Assembly (NCBI GenBank): GCA_045121595.1
Contig: JBGVGI010000091.1
Coordinates: 1 to 64,000, forward strand
From: Fumia sp045121595
GTDB lineage: Bacteria; Bacillota; Clostridia; Oscillospirales; Ruminococcaceae
Length of the DNA stretch: 64,000 nucleotides
Direction of reading: 5' to 3'
Below, piece by piece: positions 35,524-45,500 of the stretch. Within the stretch, counting starts at the first letter, position 1. Each line of letters opens with the position of its first letter. Under the pieces are notes generated by a model that saw only the letters and a list, made by a program, of their open reading frames with translations, did no database searches and had not been told where the DNA came from. The position numbers and the translations under genes were made by a program.

Positions 35524-36882
35524 CTATGGCCTCCTTATATACTTAGAAGTAAATTGAGGATGTTCCTGTATTTCGGTTTTATTAGCGTACTGAGTATCGA
35601 TATAAGTAGTAAATCCTACACTGAAGAAATAAACGTACATAGTAGACAAGTCGTAAAGTGGGTTACCTGTCATACAATAGCTAAAGAAGAATATCTGATA
35701 ACAGAATGAAAATACAAGTAACATCCACACGTAATTCGGTAAGGCGTTAGTTTCCTTCAGATACTTCTTAACAAGGTTGAAGGTTTTTACGAACGCATAG
35801 ATAAACAAAATCATAAATACCAAAAATCCGATTACACCGGTTTCTGTTAAAAGCTGTAAGTATACGTTATGTACGTCGCGGTACTCATCGTCACCGAAAT
35901 ACATATAGTCTACCCTGCTTGCATATTCACTCCACCCGATACCAAGCAAAGGTTTTTCCAAGAACATCTCCCACGCTTTATTATAAAGGTCAAATCGACC
36001 TGTGGAGATGTCAGGCACGTAACTGAAAAACCTTGATATCGTTGCATTGATACTTTCAATATAAAATGACATAACGTATAAAGCTACGATAATACCGAGA
36101 GCAAGAGGAATTATAACTCCAAGCTTATACAAAACGCTATCCCTGTTACACATCATATAAGTAATGATAATTGCAACAAACGTAAAGAGCAAAACTCCTC
36201 GTTTTCCCGTCATAAACAGAGCAACAATAGAGATTATAAAGAAAAATACGGATAAAACTTTTTTCTTTTTATAATACATATACGCATACGCAACGATAGA
36301 AACAATAGCCATATACATACCGTTAAGCGAGAAGTTATTTGCAAGTCCCGTTGAGTAATTGTTTTTAATATTCTGAACGTAAAGATGGTTACGCTGATAA
36401 GGTGCAAAGGTAGGAAGAATATGCTGAAGATAAAAGTCCTTATCAAAATAAAACCAATAGGTTGCAACAAGATGCAGTACCATAGCGATTGTAAGTGAAA
36501 TAAATACTATTTTTACAAGCTTGTCATCGTTCTTCATAAAGAAAACCATAATAATAAGCCACATATATCGGATAATGTAAGAACTGTTTGCCGCAAGTCG
36601 TGACGCAGACGTCGCAACAATAATCAGGAAGGCGGCTAACATCATATAATCGTGAAAATGGAAAGAGATAACCGCAATATTAAGCTTATTGGCAAAATAC
36701 ATATACACCATCAGGAAAAAAACTGACAACGTAAGAATTGAAATGTTAAGTGAAAAGTGGTTTGCACCCATCAAAACAGTGATTACGTGGGTGTGAAAAA
36801 CGTTTAAAATTATCAAAAGAACGGATAACCATGCGAATATGCTATAGTTTGGTTTTTTGTATTCTACGACGTATTTACTCAA
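35524..36882 (-). CDS. O-antigen/capsule polymerase (Wzy or ligase-like)
   Basis: A 452-aa membrane protein with about 11-12 predicted hydrophobic segments and one large outside loop (roughly residues 290-340, with GWSEYASRVDY and DVHNVYLQLL), the pattern of the Wzy/O-antigen ligase family. It would join repeat units flipped by the Wzx-like protein. It lies between GT2 and GT1 genes in the same operon. Confidence 0.85.
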   Translation of the reverse strand: MSKYVVEYKKPNYSIFAWLSVLLIILNVFHTHVITVLMGANHFSLNISILTLSVFFLMVYMYFANKLNIAVISFHFHDYMMLAAFLIIVATSASRLAANSSYIIRYMWLIIMVFFMKNDDKLVKIVFISLTIAMVLHLVATYWFYFDKDFYLQHILPTFAPYQRNHLYVQNIKNNYSTGLANNFSLNGMYMAIVSIVAYAYMYYKKKKVLSVFFFIISIVALFMTGKRGVLLFTFVAIIITYMMCNRDSVLYKLGVIIPLALGIIVALYVMSFYIESINATISRFFSYVPDISTGRFDLYNKAWEMFLEKPLLGIGWSEYASRVDYMYFGDDEYRDVHNVYLQLLTETGVIGFLVFMILFIYAFVKTFNLVKKYLKETNALPNYVWMLLVFSFCYQIFFFSYCMTGNPLYDLSTMYVYFFSVGFTTYIDTQYANKTEIQEHPQFTSKYIRRP

Positions 36883-36900
36883 TTTGCATGTCCTCCTGTA

Positions 36901-37974
36901 TTAATATATTTCTTCCATTCTTTCCGCCATTTTTTGGGCATCATATCCGGCATCGGATATTATGAAAGAGGTATCTTTTCTTTCAAAGTTTTCAAAAATG
37001 CCAATAATATTTTCTGCCCATTCTTTCGCAGAGCTATCAAGTGACATACTCTGTACAGTATCAGTAAGGATTACAGTATCAGATATTGCATCAGAGAAAA
37101 AGCAAGGAAGTCCAGAACACTGGGCTTCAACCCCTGCAAAAGGTAAGCCCTCATGTAAGGACGGGAATAAAAACACGTCCATTGCCTGATACAAATCCGG
37201 AACGTCATCTCTTGCCCCTAAAAATCTTATACTGTCAAAAACGCCTTTTTCCTTTGAATATTTTTTTGTTTCTTCCATAAGATCACCGCGACCGACAAAT
37301 AACATCACGGCATCAGATCTTATATTTTTAATTTCCGCCATAATATCAACCATAAACTTATGATTTTTTGGCGGAATAAAATGTCCTACGTGTCCAATAA
37401 CAAGACTGTTTTCCAAGCCAAGAGATTTTCTTACTTCATCACGGCGTTTTTCATCGTAACGATACTTCGTTACGTCGATACCATTTTTCACAAGCTCAAA
37501 GTTATCAGTTTTATAAAGCCACTTCCCTGCTTCAGGTGAACAGGCAAGTTTTATATCAGAAACTTTCCTTACAAAAGGTCTGAAAATAAAATGCAGACAA
37601 TTGATAACTCCGCCTTTTATAGCTGTTGTACTGTGTGAATGAGCAATGATTTTTTTTGCACCTGCTATACGGCAAATAATAAACGGAAGAGGATTTCCGC
37701 AAGAGTTCTTATGAATGTGAACCGCTGCAAAATCCCCGTTTTTAACTATTTTATAAAGTTTAACACAATATTTTAATAACCTTTTTTCAGATGGCAGATA
37801 ATGAACCTTAGCGCCGTTTTCGTCAAGAAAAGGAATCATCAAAGCATTTTTATAGGTAGTAACGAATTCAAAAACGTACTTTTCGCGGTCGATATGAGAA
37901 AAAAGATTTTTCTGGAAAGAAGCTATACCGCCAATACTTTTAGTAAGGCTTAAATGTAAAATCTTTTTCGCCAC
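36901..37974 (-). CDS. Glycosyltransferase, GT4 family (EpsF-like)
   Basis: A 357-aa GT-B enzyme. The N-terminal half has SIGGIASFQ near residue 13, and the C-terminal donor domain has GHVGHFIPPKNH and the E-x7-E type motif within HEGLPFAGVEAQCSGLP near 273-290. This is the layout of EpsF/CapM-type retaining transferases. It lies 18 nt from the polymerase and 12 nt from the pyruvyl transferase gene. Confidence 0.9.
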   Translation of the reverse strand: MAKKILHLSLTKSIGGIASFQKNLFSHIDREKYVFEFVTTYKNALMIPFLDENGAKVHYLPSEKRLLKYCVKLYKIVKNGDFAAVHIHKNSCGNPLPFIICRIAGAKKIIAHSHSTTAIKGGVINCLHFIFRPFVRKVSDIKLACSPEAGKWLYKTDNFELVKNGIDVTKYRYDEKRRDEVRKSLGLENSLVIGHVGHFIPPKNHKFMVDIMAEIKNIRSDAVMLFVGRGDLMEETKKYSKEKGVFDSIRFLGARDDVPDLYQAMDVFLFPSLHEGLPFAGVEAQCSGLPCFFSDAISDTVILTDTVQSMSLDSSAKEWAENIIGIFENFERKDTSFIISDAGYDAQKMAERMEEIY

Positions 37975-37986
37975 GAAAGCACCTCC

Positions 37987-39132
37987 CTACTTAAGAAAAT
38001 TTTCAATGAATTCTTTTGACTTCTGAGTTAAATTATTAATTTTACCGTCAATTTCGGAGTAATCTATCGCATCACAACAGATATCGTCTATATTTTCCAC
38101 ACATCTTTCTTCCAAAGAAAGCGTCCTTAAAAACGACTCAAGACGTCCGTTTGTAGCGTGTTTCTTACCCGAATGGCGTTTAAATACAGAAAAATCACGG
38201 TGAAACATTGCCGCAAACGCAGTAACGTGAAATGAATCCGTACAAACGTATCTGGCGTTCTTGATAAGCCCAAGAAATTGCTCAGGAGAGGCATCAGGAA
38301 AATCAATATCAACCTTTTTGTCCATCGGAAGATACGAATCAAGACAAGAAATTCCCAAAACGGGAAGACCTGTTTTCTGTGATATTTTTTCAACGTATTT
38401 TCTGTGCCATTTTTTATTGCCGAGAAAATAAGAGAAAATATAACCACCGGTGGGAGAATAAGAGCTTTCGGCAATCTTTCCCCACTCATCGGCACTGATT
38501 AAAAACACGGGATCACATACCTGAATTGCATCCTGACCCGTAATTTCCTTAATCATATCACAAGCAGTATTTTCCCTTACGGATATTGCAGAAAAACGTT
38601 TTAAAAATCTCTTTGCAATTTCTTTGGATTTATTATCAAGGTGAGACACACCAAAACTCGTAGCAAAAGAAACCTTTTTAACGTTATCGGGTACCCATTC
38701 AAGAGTGTAATATCCGGGTAAAATATTGTCAGGACGCCACAACTGGTCACCGCCCAGAACCGCAATATCATAGTCTTTTACAATCTCTGAAAGTTCTTTT
38801 AAAGAAGTAGCTTCCTTTCCTACAAAAGAAAACTTCTTGCGAAAATTGTTCATTCTTTTAAGTCTTGACCTGAAAGAAACCTTCTCGGAAGGTAAAATTT
38901 TTCTGAGTATAGCGAGTTTTGCCTGAGGATATTTGGAACTGAGAAGAGAAATTCTGTATAGATTTTTAAGGTAATACTTTTTCTTTTCTTTTAAAAGAAA
39001 GGGTCTTATCCCCTCGGTTGCAATAGTATTACATTCAATTCCTTTATTTTTGAAATAATTCTCAGTAGCAAACGCCTGAAGAATACTTCCGTAATTGTTG
39101 GTGAAATAGCAACTTATTATTGCGATTTTCAT
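37987..39132 (-). CDS. Polysaccharide pyruvyl transferase family protein
   Basis: A 381-aa member of the same family as 29975-31069, opening with CYFTNNYGSILQAFA and carrying GGDQLW near residue 125 and TDSFHVTAF near 300. In this copy the usual FHGT is FHVT, a small change at the presumed active site. It would decorate the repeat unit with pyruvate ketals, or act as a glycosyltransferase. It overlaps the GT4 gene by 4 nt. Confidence 0.87.
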   Translation of the reverse strand: MKIAIISCYFTNNYGSILQAFATENYFKNKGIECNTIATEGIRPFLLKEKKKYYLKNLYRISLLSSKYPQAKLAILRKILPSEKVSFRSRLKRMNNFRKKFSFVGKEATSLKELSEIVKDYDIAVLGGDQLWRPDNILPGYYTLEWVPDNVKKVSFATSFGVSHLDNKSKEIAKRFLKRFSAISVRENTACDMIKEITGQDAIQVCDPVFLISADEWGKIAESSYSPTGGYIFSYFLGNKKWHRKYVEKISQKTGLPVLGISCLDSYLPMDKKVDIDFPDASPEQFLGLIKNARYVCTDSFHVTAFAAMFHRDFSVFKRHSGKKHATNGRLESFLRTLSLEERCVENIDDICCDAIDYSEIDGKINNLTQKSKEFIENFLK

Positions 39133-40235
39133 AACGTTACCTCATCATAAACCTTTAAAGTTTTTTCTACAGTTACAGAAAAGTCAAAATCCTTTGCTCT
39201 TTCCTTGCATCTTACAGAAAGTTCTTCGTCGTAATCTTTGTATAATACTACAGCGTCAGCAAGTTCTTTTGGGTCACGGCTCTTTACAGCAGAACCGACC
39301 TTATAATCACCGATAATTTCGGAAATACCTCCAACATCGGTTGTTACAACGGGTTTACCCTGTGCCAAAGTTTCAGGAACAACAAGTCCGAAACCTTCCC
39401 ACTTGGAAAAAAGCACAGAAACGTCAAATGCATAACTGTAAAGCTTTGGACTTGACACCCATCCCGTTATAAAAGTTTTATCAAAAACGTTATTTTCTTT
39501 TAAAGCTTTTTCAAAATCTTCCCTGAGTTCTCCGTCACCAACCCAGACAAAACGGGCATCAGGAGAAAGCTTTGAAATTTCACCTGCAACCTTGGCAAAA
39601 AGCAAAGGGTCTTTCTGCTCAGTCATTCTGGCAATACAACCGATAACAAAGTTATCATCAGAAAAGCCGAGTTCTTCTTTTGTCATACCCTTTGTCTGTA
39701 AACCGTTTACGTCCACACCGTTTAAAATCACTTGGATTTTATCCGCTTTACATATTTTTTCTTTTACGGCAATTACTTTTTCGTGTTCGGATATAGTGAT
39801 AATCTTGTCGGTAAATTTAGCAAGAAAACGCTCAACCAAAATGTAAAGCAGACGTTTTTTACCGCTGCAATCAGTCATATCAAAACTCCAACCGTGTGGA
39901 TTGTAAATTACTTTACAGCGATTACCGGTTGCCGCCAAACGTCCTAAAGCACCTGCTTTGCTCGAATGACAGTAAAGTATGTCAGGGCGTTCTTTTTTTA
40001 TAAGTTTTTTAAGTTTAAAAACTGATTTCAAATCATCTTTCAAAACAATTTCACGAGGTACGTCAAGCTCGTAAACCTTTATATTCTCATCAAAATCAGA
40101 TTTATCAAAATTAGTGGGACAGACGTATGCTATATCGTTTTGTTTAAGTGTATAATGAATCAGCATTTTGCCATAAACCTCAGTACCGCCCCTACCGGTA
40201 AGTACCAGATGCATAACTTTAGTCTTTCGATTCAT
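39129..40235 (-). CDS. Glycosyltransferase, GT4 family
   Basis: A 368-aa GT-B enzyme with GRGGTEVYGKML at the N-terminus and the donor-site motif WEGFGLVVPETLAQGKPVV near residues 279-297, including both conserved glutamates. The core IGCIARMTEQKDP is typical of GT4. It is the first glycosyltransferase after the CpsB phosphatase gene, so it may start repeat-unit assembly after the (unseen) initiating transferase. Confidence 0.93.
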   Translation of the reverse strand: MNRKTKVMHLVLTGRGGTEVYGKMLIHYTLKQNDIAYVCPTNFDKSDFDENIKVYELDVPREIVLKDDLKSVFKLKKLIKKERPDILYCHSSKAGALGRLAATGNRCKVIYNPHGWSFDMTDCSGKKRLLYILVERFLAKFTDKIITISEHEKVIAVKEKICKADKIQVILNGVDVNGLQTKGMTKEELGFSDDNFVIGCIARMTEQKDPLLFAKVAGEISKLSPDARFVWVGDGELREDFEKALKENNVFDKTFITGWVSSPKLYSYAFDVSVLFSKWEGFGLVVPETLAQGKPVVTTDVGGISEIIGDYKVGSAVKSRDPKELADAVVLYKDYDEELSVRCKERAKDFDFSVTVEKTLKVYDEVTL

Positions 40236-40245
40236 TTAAATTTCC

Positions 40246-40893
40246 CTATCTATCTGCGGATAACAATTTTCCCGCACGTTTGAATTTCTTGTAGACACCC
40301 GCATCTCTGTGAGCATCACTGCCAAGAGCAAAAACAAATCCACTGTCTCTCCAGTATTTTACCCTTCTGCGTTGACTGAAGGCACAAGCATCAACCACGT
40401 TGAGTTGAAGTAATGCACCTGCTTCAAGCATCTGCATTACAGTGTAGTCAGAATATCGGTTAGCATGAGCCATTACTATATTGAATTTCTGTGATAAAGC
40501 TTCGACAGTTAAAAAATGTTCATCTGTAATAAGAGATTCCGACAGTGGAAGTTCCAAAAGCAAAGTTTTACCGTCATAAAAGCAAAGCTTTTCAATTCCC
40601 CCCATATTCTCAAGTCCTGCAAATACCAAAACCTCTGCACCCAGTTCAATCGGAATAGTTGGGTTTTTATTCATAAGCTTTTCATAAGCTTTCTGTCGTC
40701 TTTCACAAAAAGTGTCAACGTCAAGCTTATGTGCGTAATAATGAGGAGTCGCATAAATCTTTTCGATGCCGCTTTTTAAGGCGGCATCGATAAGTTTCAG
40801 ACTTTTTTCAGTATTTTCGGCACCATCGTCGATGGCAGGCAGAATATGGGAATGAAAATCAATACTTGAACTTAAATTCCTCTGTCCGTTCAT
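40246..40893 (-). CDS. cpsB: Tyrosine-protein phosphatase CpsB/CapC type
   Basis: A 215-aa PHP-fold, manganese-dependent phosphatase. Metal motifs are DFHSHILPAIDDG (about 12-24), TPHYY, AHANRY and GSDAHR near 194. It removes phosphate from the tyrosine tail of the BY-kinase encoded just upstream (6 nt), setting polymer length and export in Gram-positive capsule systems. The pairing with an extreme tyrosine tail is notable. Confidence 0.93.
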   Translation of the reverse strand: MNGQRNLSSSIDFHSHILPAIDDGAENTEKSLKLIDAALKSGIEKIYATPHYYAHKLDVDTFCERRQKAYEKLMNKNPTIPIELGAEVLVFAGLENMGGIEKLCFYDGKTLLLELPLSESLITDEHFLTVEALSQKFNIVMAHANRYSDYTVMQMLEAGALLQLNVVDACAFSQRRRVKYWRDSGFVFALGSDAHRDAGVYKKFKRAGKLLSADR

Positions 40894-40899
40894 CAGTTA

Positions 40900-42450
40900 T
40901 CACTCACTTTCGGTAGTTGTATAATCTCTGGCGTCGTGATAACTGCTGTATTTATAATTATAATTGTTATATTTACCGTATCTTCCGTATCTACCATATC
41001 TTCCGTAACCGTATTTACCATACTTACCATACGAATAGTATTTACTGTAACGGTTATAGTATCTTCCGTATCTGTTGTAACGGCCGTACTGTTCAACCTT
41101 GAAGTCGATATTACTGATGATAGTACCGAGAATCTTGGCATCAATCTGTTCAAGTGCCGAAACGGCAGCTTTTGTTTCATAAACGTTGGAGTAACCTGCA
41201 CGAAGTACAAGGAGATAACCATCAACTTTATCAGCAAGTACAGTAGAGTCTGTAACAACGTTAACGGGAGGTGAGTCGATAACTACAAAGTCATATCCGA
41301 GTTCTTCAATCTGTTTGAAGAGTGTATCGGTTCTGGGAGATGCCAAAAGCTCAGCAGCAGAGGATGTTGCCTGACCTGAGCAGACAATATCAACTTTTGT
41401 TTCCTCGTCTTTAACAATGGATAAAGAAGAAGAAATACCTGCTAAGAATTCGGACAAGCCGTCGTGTTTTGAAAGTCCCATATATTTTGAAATCTTGGGA
41501 CGACGCATATCGGCGTCGATAAGCAAAACTCTTTTATCTGCCTGAGCAAGCATAATAGCAAGGTTAATAGCAGTAGTAGATTTACCTTCACCGGAAACCG
41601 CACTGGTAATAACGATTTTTCTGCAACTGCTGTCAAAAGGCAGATAGAAGATACTTGTTCTTGCTTTTCTGTAAGCTTCGGACACAGGGAACGAAGTTTT
41701 CTTATTAATAATGTATTTCTGAGAAATTTCTGTATTCTGATGCGCTTTTTTATACATTTTCTTCTTATCAGCGGCATCAGTCTGTTCAGGAATAGCGCCG
41801 AGGATCGGGATATTGAATTCACTGATTACTTCTTTTCTGCCGTAGATAGTACCGTCCATTGCATTACATACAAGGATATAAGCCGCGGAGAAAGCAAAAC
41901 CTAACAGGAAACCGATAATGGAGTAAGTAACGATAGGCCATGAATAATCCTTTTCAGCAGGAAGCTGAGCAGGTTCGATAAGCTCAACCGCACCCGCTTT
42001 AACAACACGGATAATTTCCTGAGGTACTATTTCAAGGATAGTATTGATAACGTCGGTAGCAAGTTGCCTGTCCGTACTTGTTGCAGAAACGTAAAATGCC
42101 TCTGTTTCATTCAGTGAATTTCCGTAAACCATTGTTTCAATATCTTTTGCGGTGAGGCTAGGATATTTAGAATTAAGTGTTTCAGCAACTGCTTCTAACA
42201 CAGGGTCAGATTCAACGATAATGAGATAAGTATCAACAAGTTGTTTGGAAACTGCCAAGTCACCCTGAGAAAGGGAAACACCTTCGCCTTTATCAATATA
42301 AACGTAAAGTTTTGCGGTAGCAGTATATTCAGGGTCGATGAAGAAGTAAGTACCTGCAAAGAAAATCGAAGCACCGAGCACGGAAGCAACGATAATAATC
42401 CAGATACTGTGAAGTAGGGTTAGTAGTACGTCTTTAACGCTTAATCTCAT
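40900..42450 (-). CDS. Fused Wzz chain-length regulator and BY-kinase with Tyr-rich tail
   Basis: A 516-aa protein combining the CpsC/Wzz membrane part (TM near residues 15-35, outer domain to about 165, second TM near 170-190) with a CpsD-type tyrosine kinase: Walker A SGEGKS near 285, Walker A' LLIDADMRRP near 311 and Walker B FVVIDSPP near 390. Most Firmicutes encode these as two genes, so this is a fused form as in Gram-negative Wzc. The last 65 residues contain 21 tyrosines in GRY and GKY units. It follows its own promoter-like site and leads the glycosyltransferase operon. Confidence 0.93.
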   Translation of the reverse strand: MRLSVKDVLLTLLHSIWIIIVASVLGASIFFAGTYFFIDPEYTATAKLYVYIDKGEGVSLSQGDLAVSKQLVDTYLIIVESDPVLEAVAETLNSKYPSLTAKDIETMVYGNSLNETEAFYVSATSTDRQLATDVINTILEIVPQEIIRVVKAGAVELIEPAQLPAEKDYSWPIVTYSIIGFLLGFAFSAAYILVCNAMDGTIYGRKEVISEFNIPILGAIPEQTDAADKKKMYKKAHQNTEISQKYIINKKTSFPVSEAYRKARTSIFYLPFDSSCRKIVITSAVSGEGKSTTAINLAIMLAQADKRVLLIDADMRRPKISKYMGLSKHDGLSEFLAGISSSLSIVKDEETKVDIVCSGQATSSAAELLASPRTDTLFKQIEELGYDFVVIDSPPVNVVTDSTVLADKVDGYLLVLRAGYSNVYETKAAVSALEQIDAKILGTIISNIDFKVEQYGRYNRYGRYYNRYSKYYSYGKYGKYGYGRYGRYGRYGKYNNYNYKYSSYHDARDYTTTESE

Positions 42451-42471
42451 GATAATCCTCCAATTAAAGTT

Positions 42472-42500
42472 TATATATGTGTCATCTCAGATGACCTCAA
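42472..42500 (-). promoter_or_regulatory. Promoter with operator-like palindrome for the polysaccharide operon
   Basis: Minus strand TTGAGG (42500-42495), 17-nt spacer, TATATA (42477-42472). The spacer holds a perfect 7-nt inverted repeat around one base (GTCATCT-C-AGATGAC, 42481-42495). A protein bound there would block RNA polymerase. Confidence 0.5.
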
Positions 42501-42557
42501 ATTATGCGTCGGAAATCCGACACATAATTTGAGGTCACCTGCCGATTACGGCAGGTG
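42493..42557 (-). terminator. Double hairpin after the secreted repeat protein gene
   Basis: Two adjacent stems: a 20-bp stem (42493-42512 with 42517-42536) whose single mismatch is a U-G pair on the minus-strand RNA, and a 9-bp stem (42536-42544 with 42549-42557). No U-run follows, so it may act as a leaky terminator or an mRNA 3' stabiliser. Confidence 0.6.
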
Positions 42558-42573
42558 GCCTGCTTAATTTAAA

Positions 42574-45500
42574 TTATGCTACAGTAAATGTCATGTAGTT
42601 AGACATTGTTGTACCATAGTTGTTAGCATACTTAACAAATGCAACGTAGTTACCAATTGTTCTGTATGTCTTGGAAGTAAATGCACTGCTTACAACGTAG
42701 CCGGAAGCACCGTTAAGTTCTGTGTATTCGCCACCCATTGCAACGAATTCATTCCAGTTGTCAACGCCAACTTCGAATGTCTGGTCGCCAATGTAAGCTA
42801 CACCAACTTTAACAGGAGGCTGAGCTTCGTTAGTAACGAGTGTAAGGGTGTTGTCTTCAAATACGAGTTCGGGAGCACCGAATGCAGGAATGTTGAAGAT
42901 GTAGTAATCAACTACTGTATCACCCAAAGCATTAGCGTATTTAACGAATGCAACGTAGTTACCAGCTGTCTTGTAAGTCTTAGTGGGACAGTCGTTAACG
43001 TATGTAACGTAACCGCCGTTACCGTTCATGTTAGCGTACTGTTTGCCGAGAGCAACGAATGCATCCCAGTCAGGGCAAGTTACGTCGAAGTCAGAGTTGC
43101 CGATGAATGCAACACCCATTCTCCAGGATGTAACGTCACCTGTATTGAGAGCGAATTTGTTGTCTTCGAATGTAAGTACGGGAGCTGCAACAGGAGTTAC
43201 AACGATTTCGAATGCGTAGTAATCTGTAACAGTTGTACCTACAGCGTTTTCATATTTAGCAAATGCAACGTAGTTGCCTGCTGTTCTGAATGTCTTGCTT
43301 GTGAAGTTTGCGTATGTAGCATAACCAGCTGCACCGTTGAAGTCAGCTTCTGCCATACCAAGTTCAACAAACTTATCCCAACCGTCAGTACCTACTGCAA
43401 ATGTAGCATCGCCAATGTAAGCAACACCAACTTTTACAGATGCTGCATCGTTGTTAACGATAGACAATGTTCTACCTTCAACTGCGAATGCGGGAGCTGT
43501 GAAGTCAGGAGCGATTACTTCGAATGTGAAGTAAGCTGTTTCGGATGTGCCAACGCCGTTAGGATATTTAACGAATGCAACGTAGTTACCAGCTGTCTTG
43601 AATACTTTTTCTGTGAAGTCAGCGTATTCAACGTAACCAGCAGCACCGTTTACATCAGCTTTAGCCATACCGAGTTCTACGAATTTTTCCCAAGCGTCTG
43701 TGCCAACTGCGAATGTAGCGTCACCGATGAATGCAACACCAACTTTAGCGGAAGCTGCATCGTTGGGAACGAGTGTCAATACTCTGTCAGCATATGTAAA
43801 TTCAGGAGCTGTGAATTCGGGAGCAACTACTTCGAATACATAGTAGTCAGCGTGTGTTACGCCGTCGAAGTCTGTGTACTTAACGAATGCAGCGTATTTA
43901 CCAGCTGTCTTGAATGTTCTTTCAGTAAAGTCAGAAGTTACAACGTAACCAGCTGCACCGTTGATGTCAGCATATTCTTTACCGAGAGCTACGAATGTAT
44001 CCCAATCGGGGCATTCAGCATCAAATTCAGCATTGCCAATGAATGCGTAACCAACTTTTGCAGTTGTTGCAGAGTTGAGTACGAGGCTCATTGTTCTGTC
44101 AGCAAATGTGAGTTCAGGAGCGAAGAAAGGAATAACTTCTGTTACTGTTACTGTTACTTTAACAGTTTCAGTTTCAGTTGTTTCACCGTTAAGTGTGTTT
44201 GTTACTACTGCGTAGTATTCACCAGCTTCAGCTGTTTCGTATGTAGCTTCAGTTGCACCTTCGATAGCAACGCCATCTTTGTACCACTGGTAAGCGAGTT
44301 CGCCGTTTGCTACTGCTTCTACAGCGAGTGTAGCTGTTTCACCTTCGAGGATGTAAGCATCTTCGGGTTCATCTGTGATTACGGGAACGTCAGCGTGTTC
44401 CAAAACTACTACTGTTACTTTAACAGTTTCAGTTGTAGCAGTTGTGCCGTTGAGTTCGTTTGTTACTACTGCGTAGTATTCGCCTGCTTCTGCAGTTACG
44501 TATGTAGCTTCAGTTGCACCTTCGATAGCAACGCCGTCTTTATACCACTGGTAAGAAAGTGCGCCGTTAGCTTCTGCAACTACTTCGAGAGTAGCTTCTT
44601 CGTCGTCGAAGATTGTAGCATCTTCAGGTTCAGCTGTGATTACAGGAGCATCAGCTCTGTCAAGAACAGTTACTACTGCTGTAGCGGAAGCTTCTTCTAC
44701 TTTTTCGTACAATGTGTTTGTAACTTTAACTGTGTATTCACCAGCTTCAGTTACTACGAGAGTTGCAGCATCGCCAACAACTTCACCATTGAATCTCCAT
44801 TCGTAATCAACTTCACCGTTAGCGTTTTCAACTACTGCTTCGAGTACGCCTTTATCGCCTGCGAGGATTGTTACGTCAGCAACTGTTACTGTGGGAACTG
44901 TAGCGTTTTCAAGAACTGTTACTTCAACGATAGCTTCAGCGGAAGCTGTTGTTTCGTTCAAGGAGTTCTTAACAACTACTTTGTAAGCACCAGCTTCAGA
45001 AACTTCGATAGAAGCTTCATTGCCGATTTCTTCGCCTGCTTCGTTGTACCATGTGTATGTCAAAGCACCGTTAGCTGTAGCAAGTACTGTGATAGTTTCT
45101 ACATTACCTTCGTACATTGTTACGCTTGAAGGAACTGTGAGTACAGGAGCAGTAGCTTTTGCAAGAACTGTTACTGTAGCTGTAGCGGAAGCTTTAGCTG
45201 TTGTGCCGTTAAGAGCATTTGTTACTTCTACTGTGTATGTACCAGCTTCGGAAACTTTGATAGAAGCAACGTCGCCAACTACTGCACCGTCTTTGTACCA
45301 AACGTAAGAAAGTTCACCATTACCGGAAGCTGTAGCTGTCAATGTACCTGTTTCGCCTTCGTAGATTGTAGCGTCTTCAACTGTTACTACAGGAGCTGTA
45401 GCTTTAGCAAGAACTGTTACTGTTACTGTAGCTTCAGCTGTAGCTGTTGTGCCGTTGAGAGTATTTGTTACAACTACTTTGTATGTACCAGCTTCAGTTG

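Noticed and set aside
43852..45129. A 425-codon open frame on the plus strand opposite the repeat protein
   Set aside because: It is very Cys/Ser/Phe-rich, follows the repeat period of the minus-strand gene, has no good ribosome site and is best explained as a mirror of biased codons.
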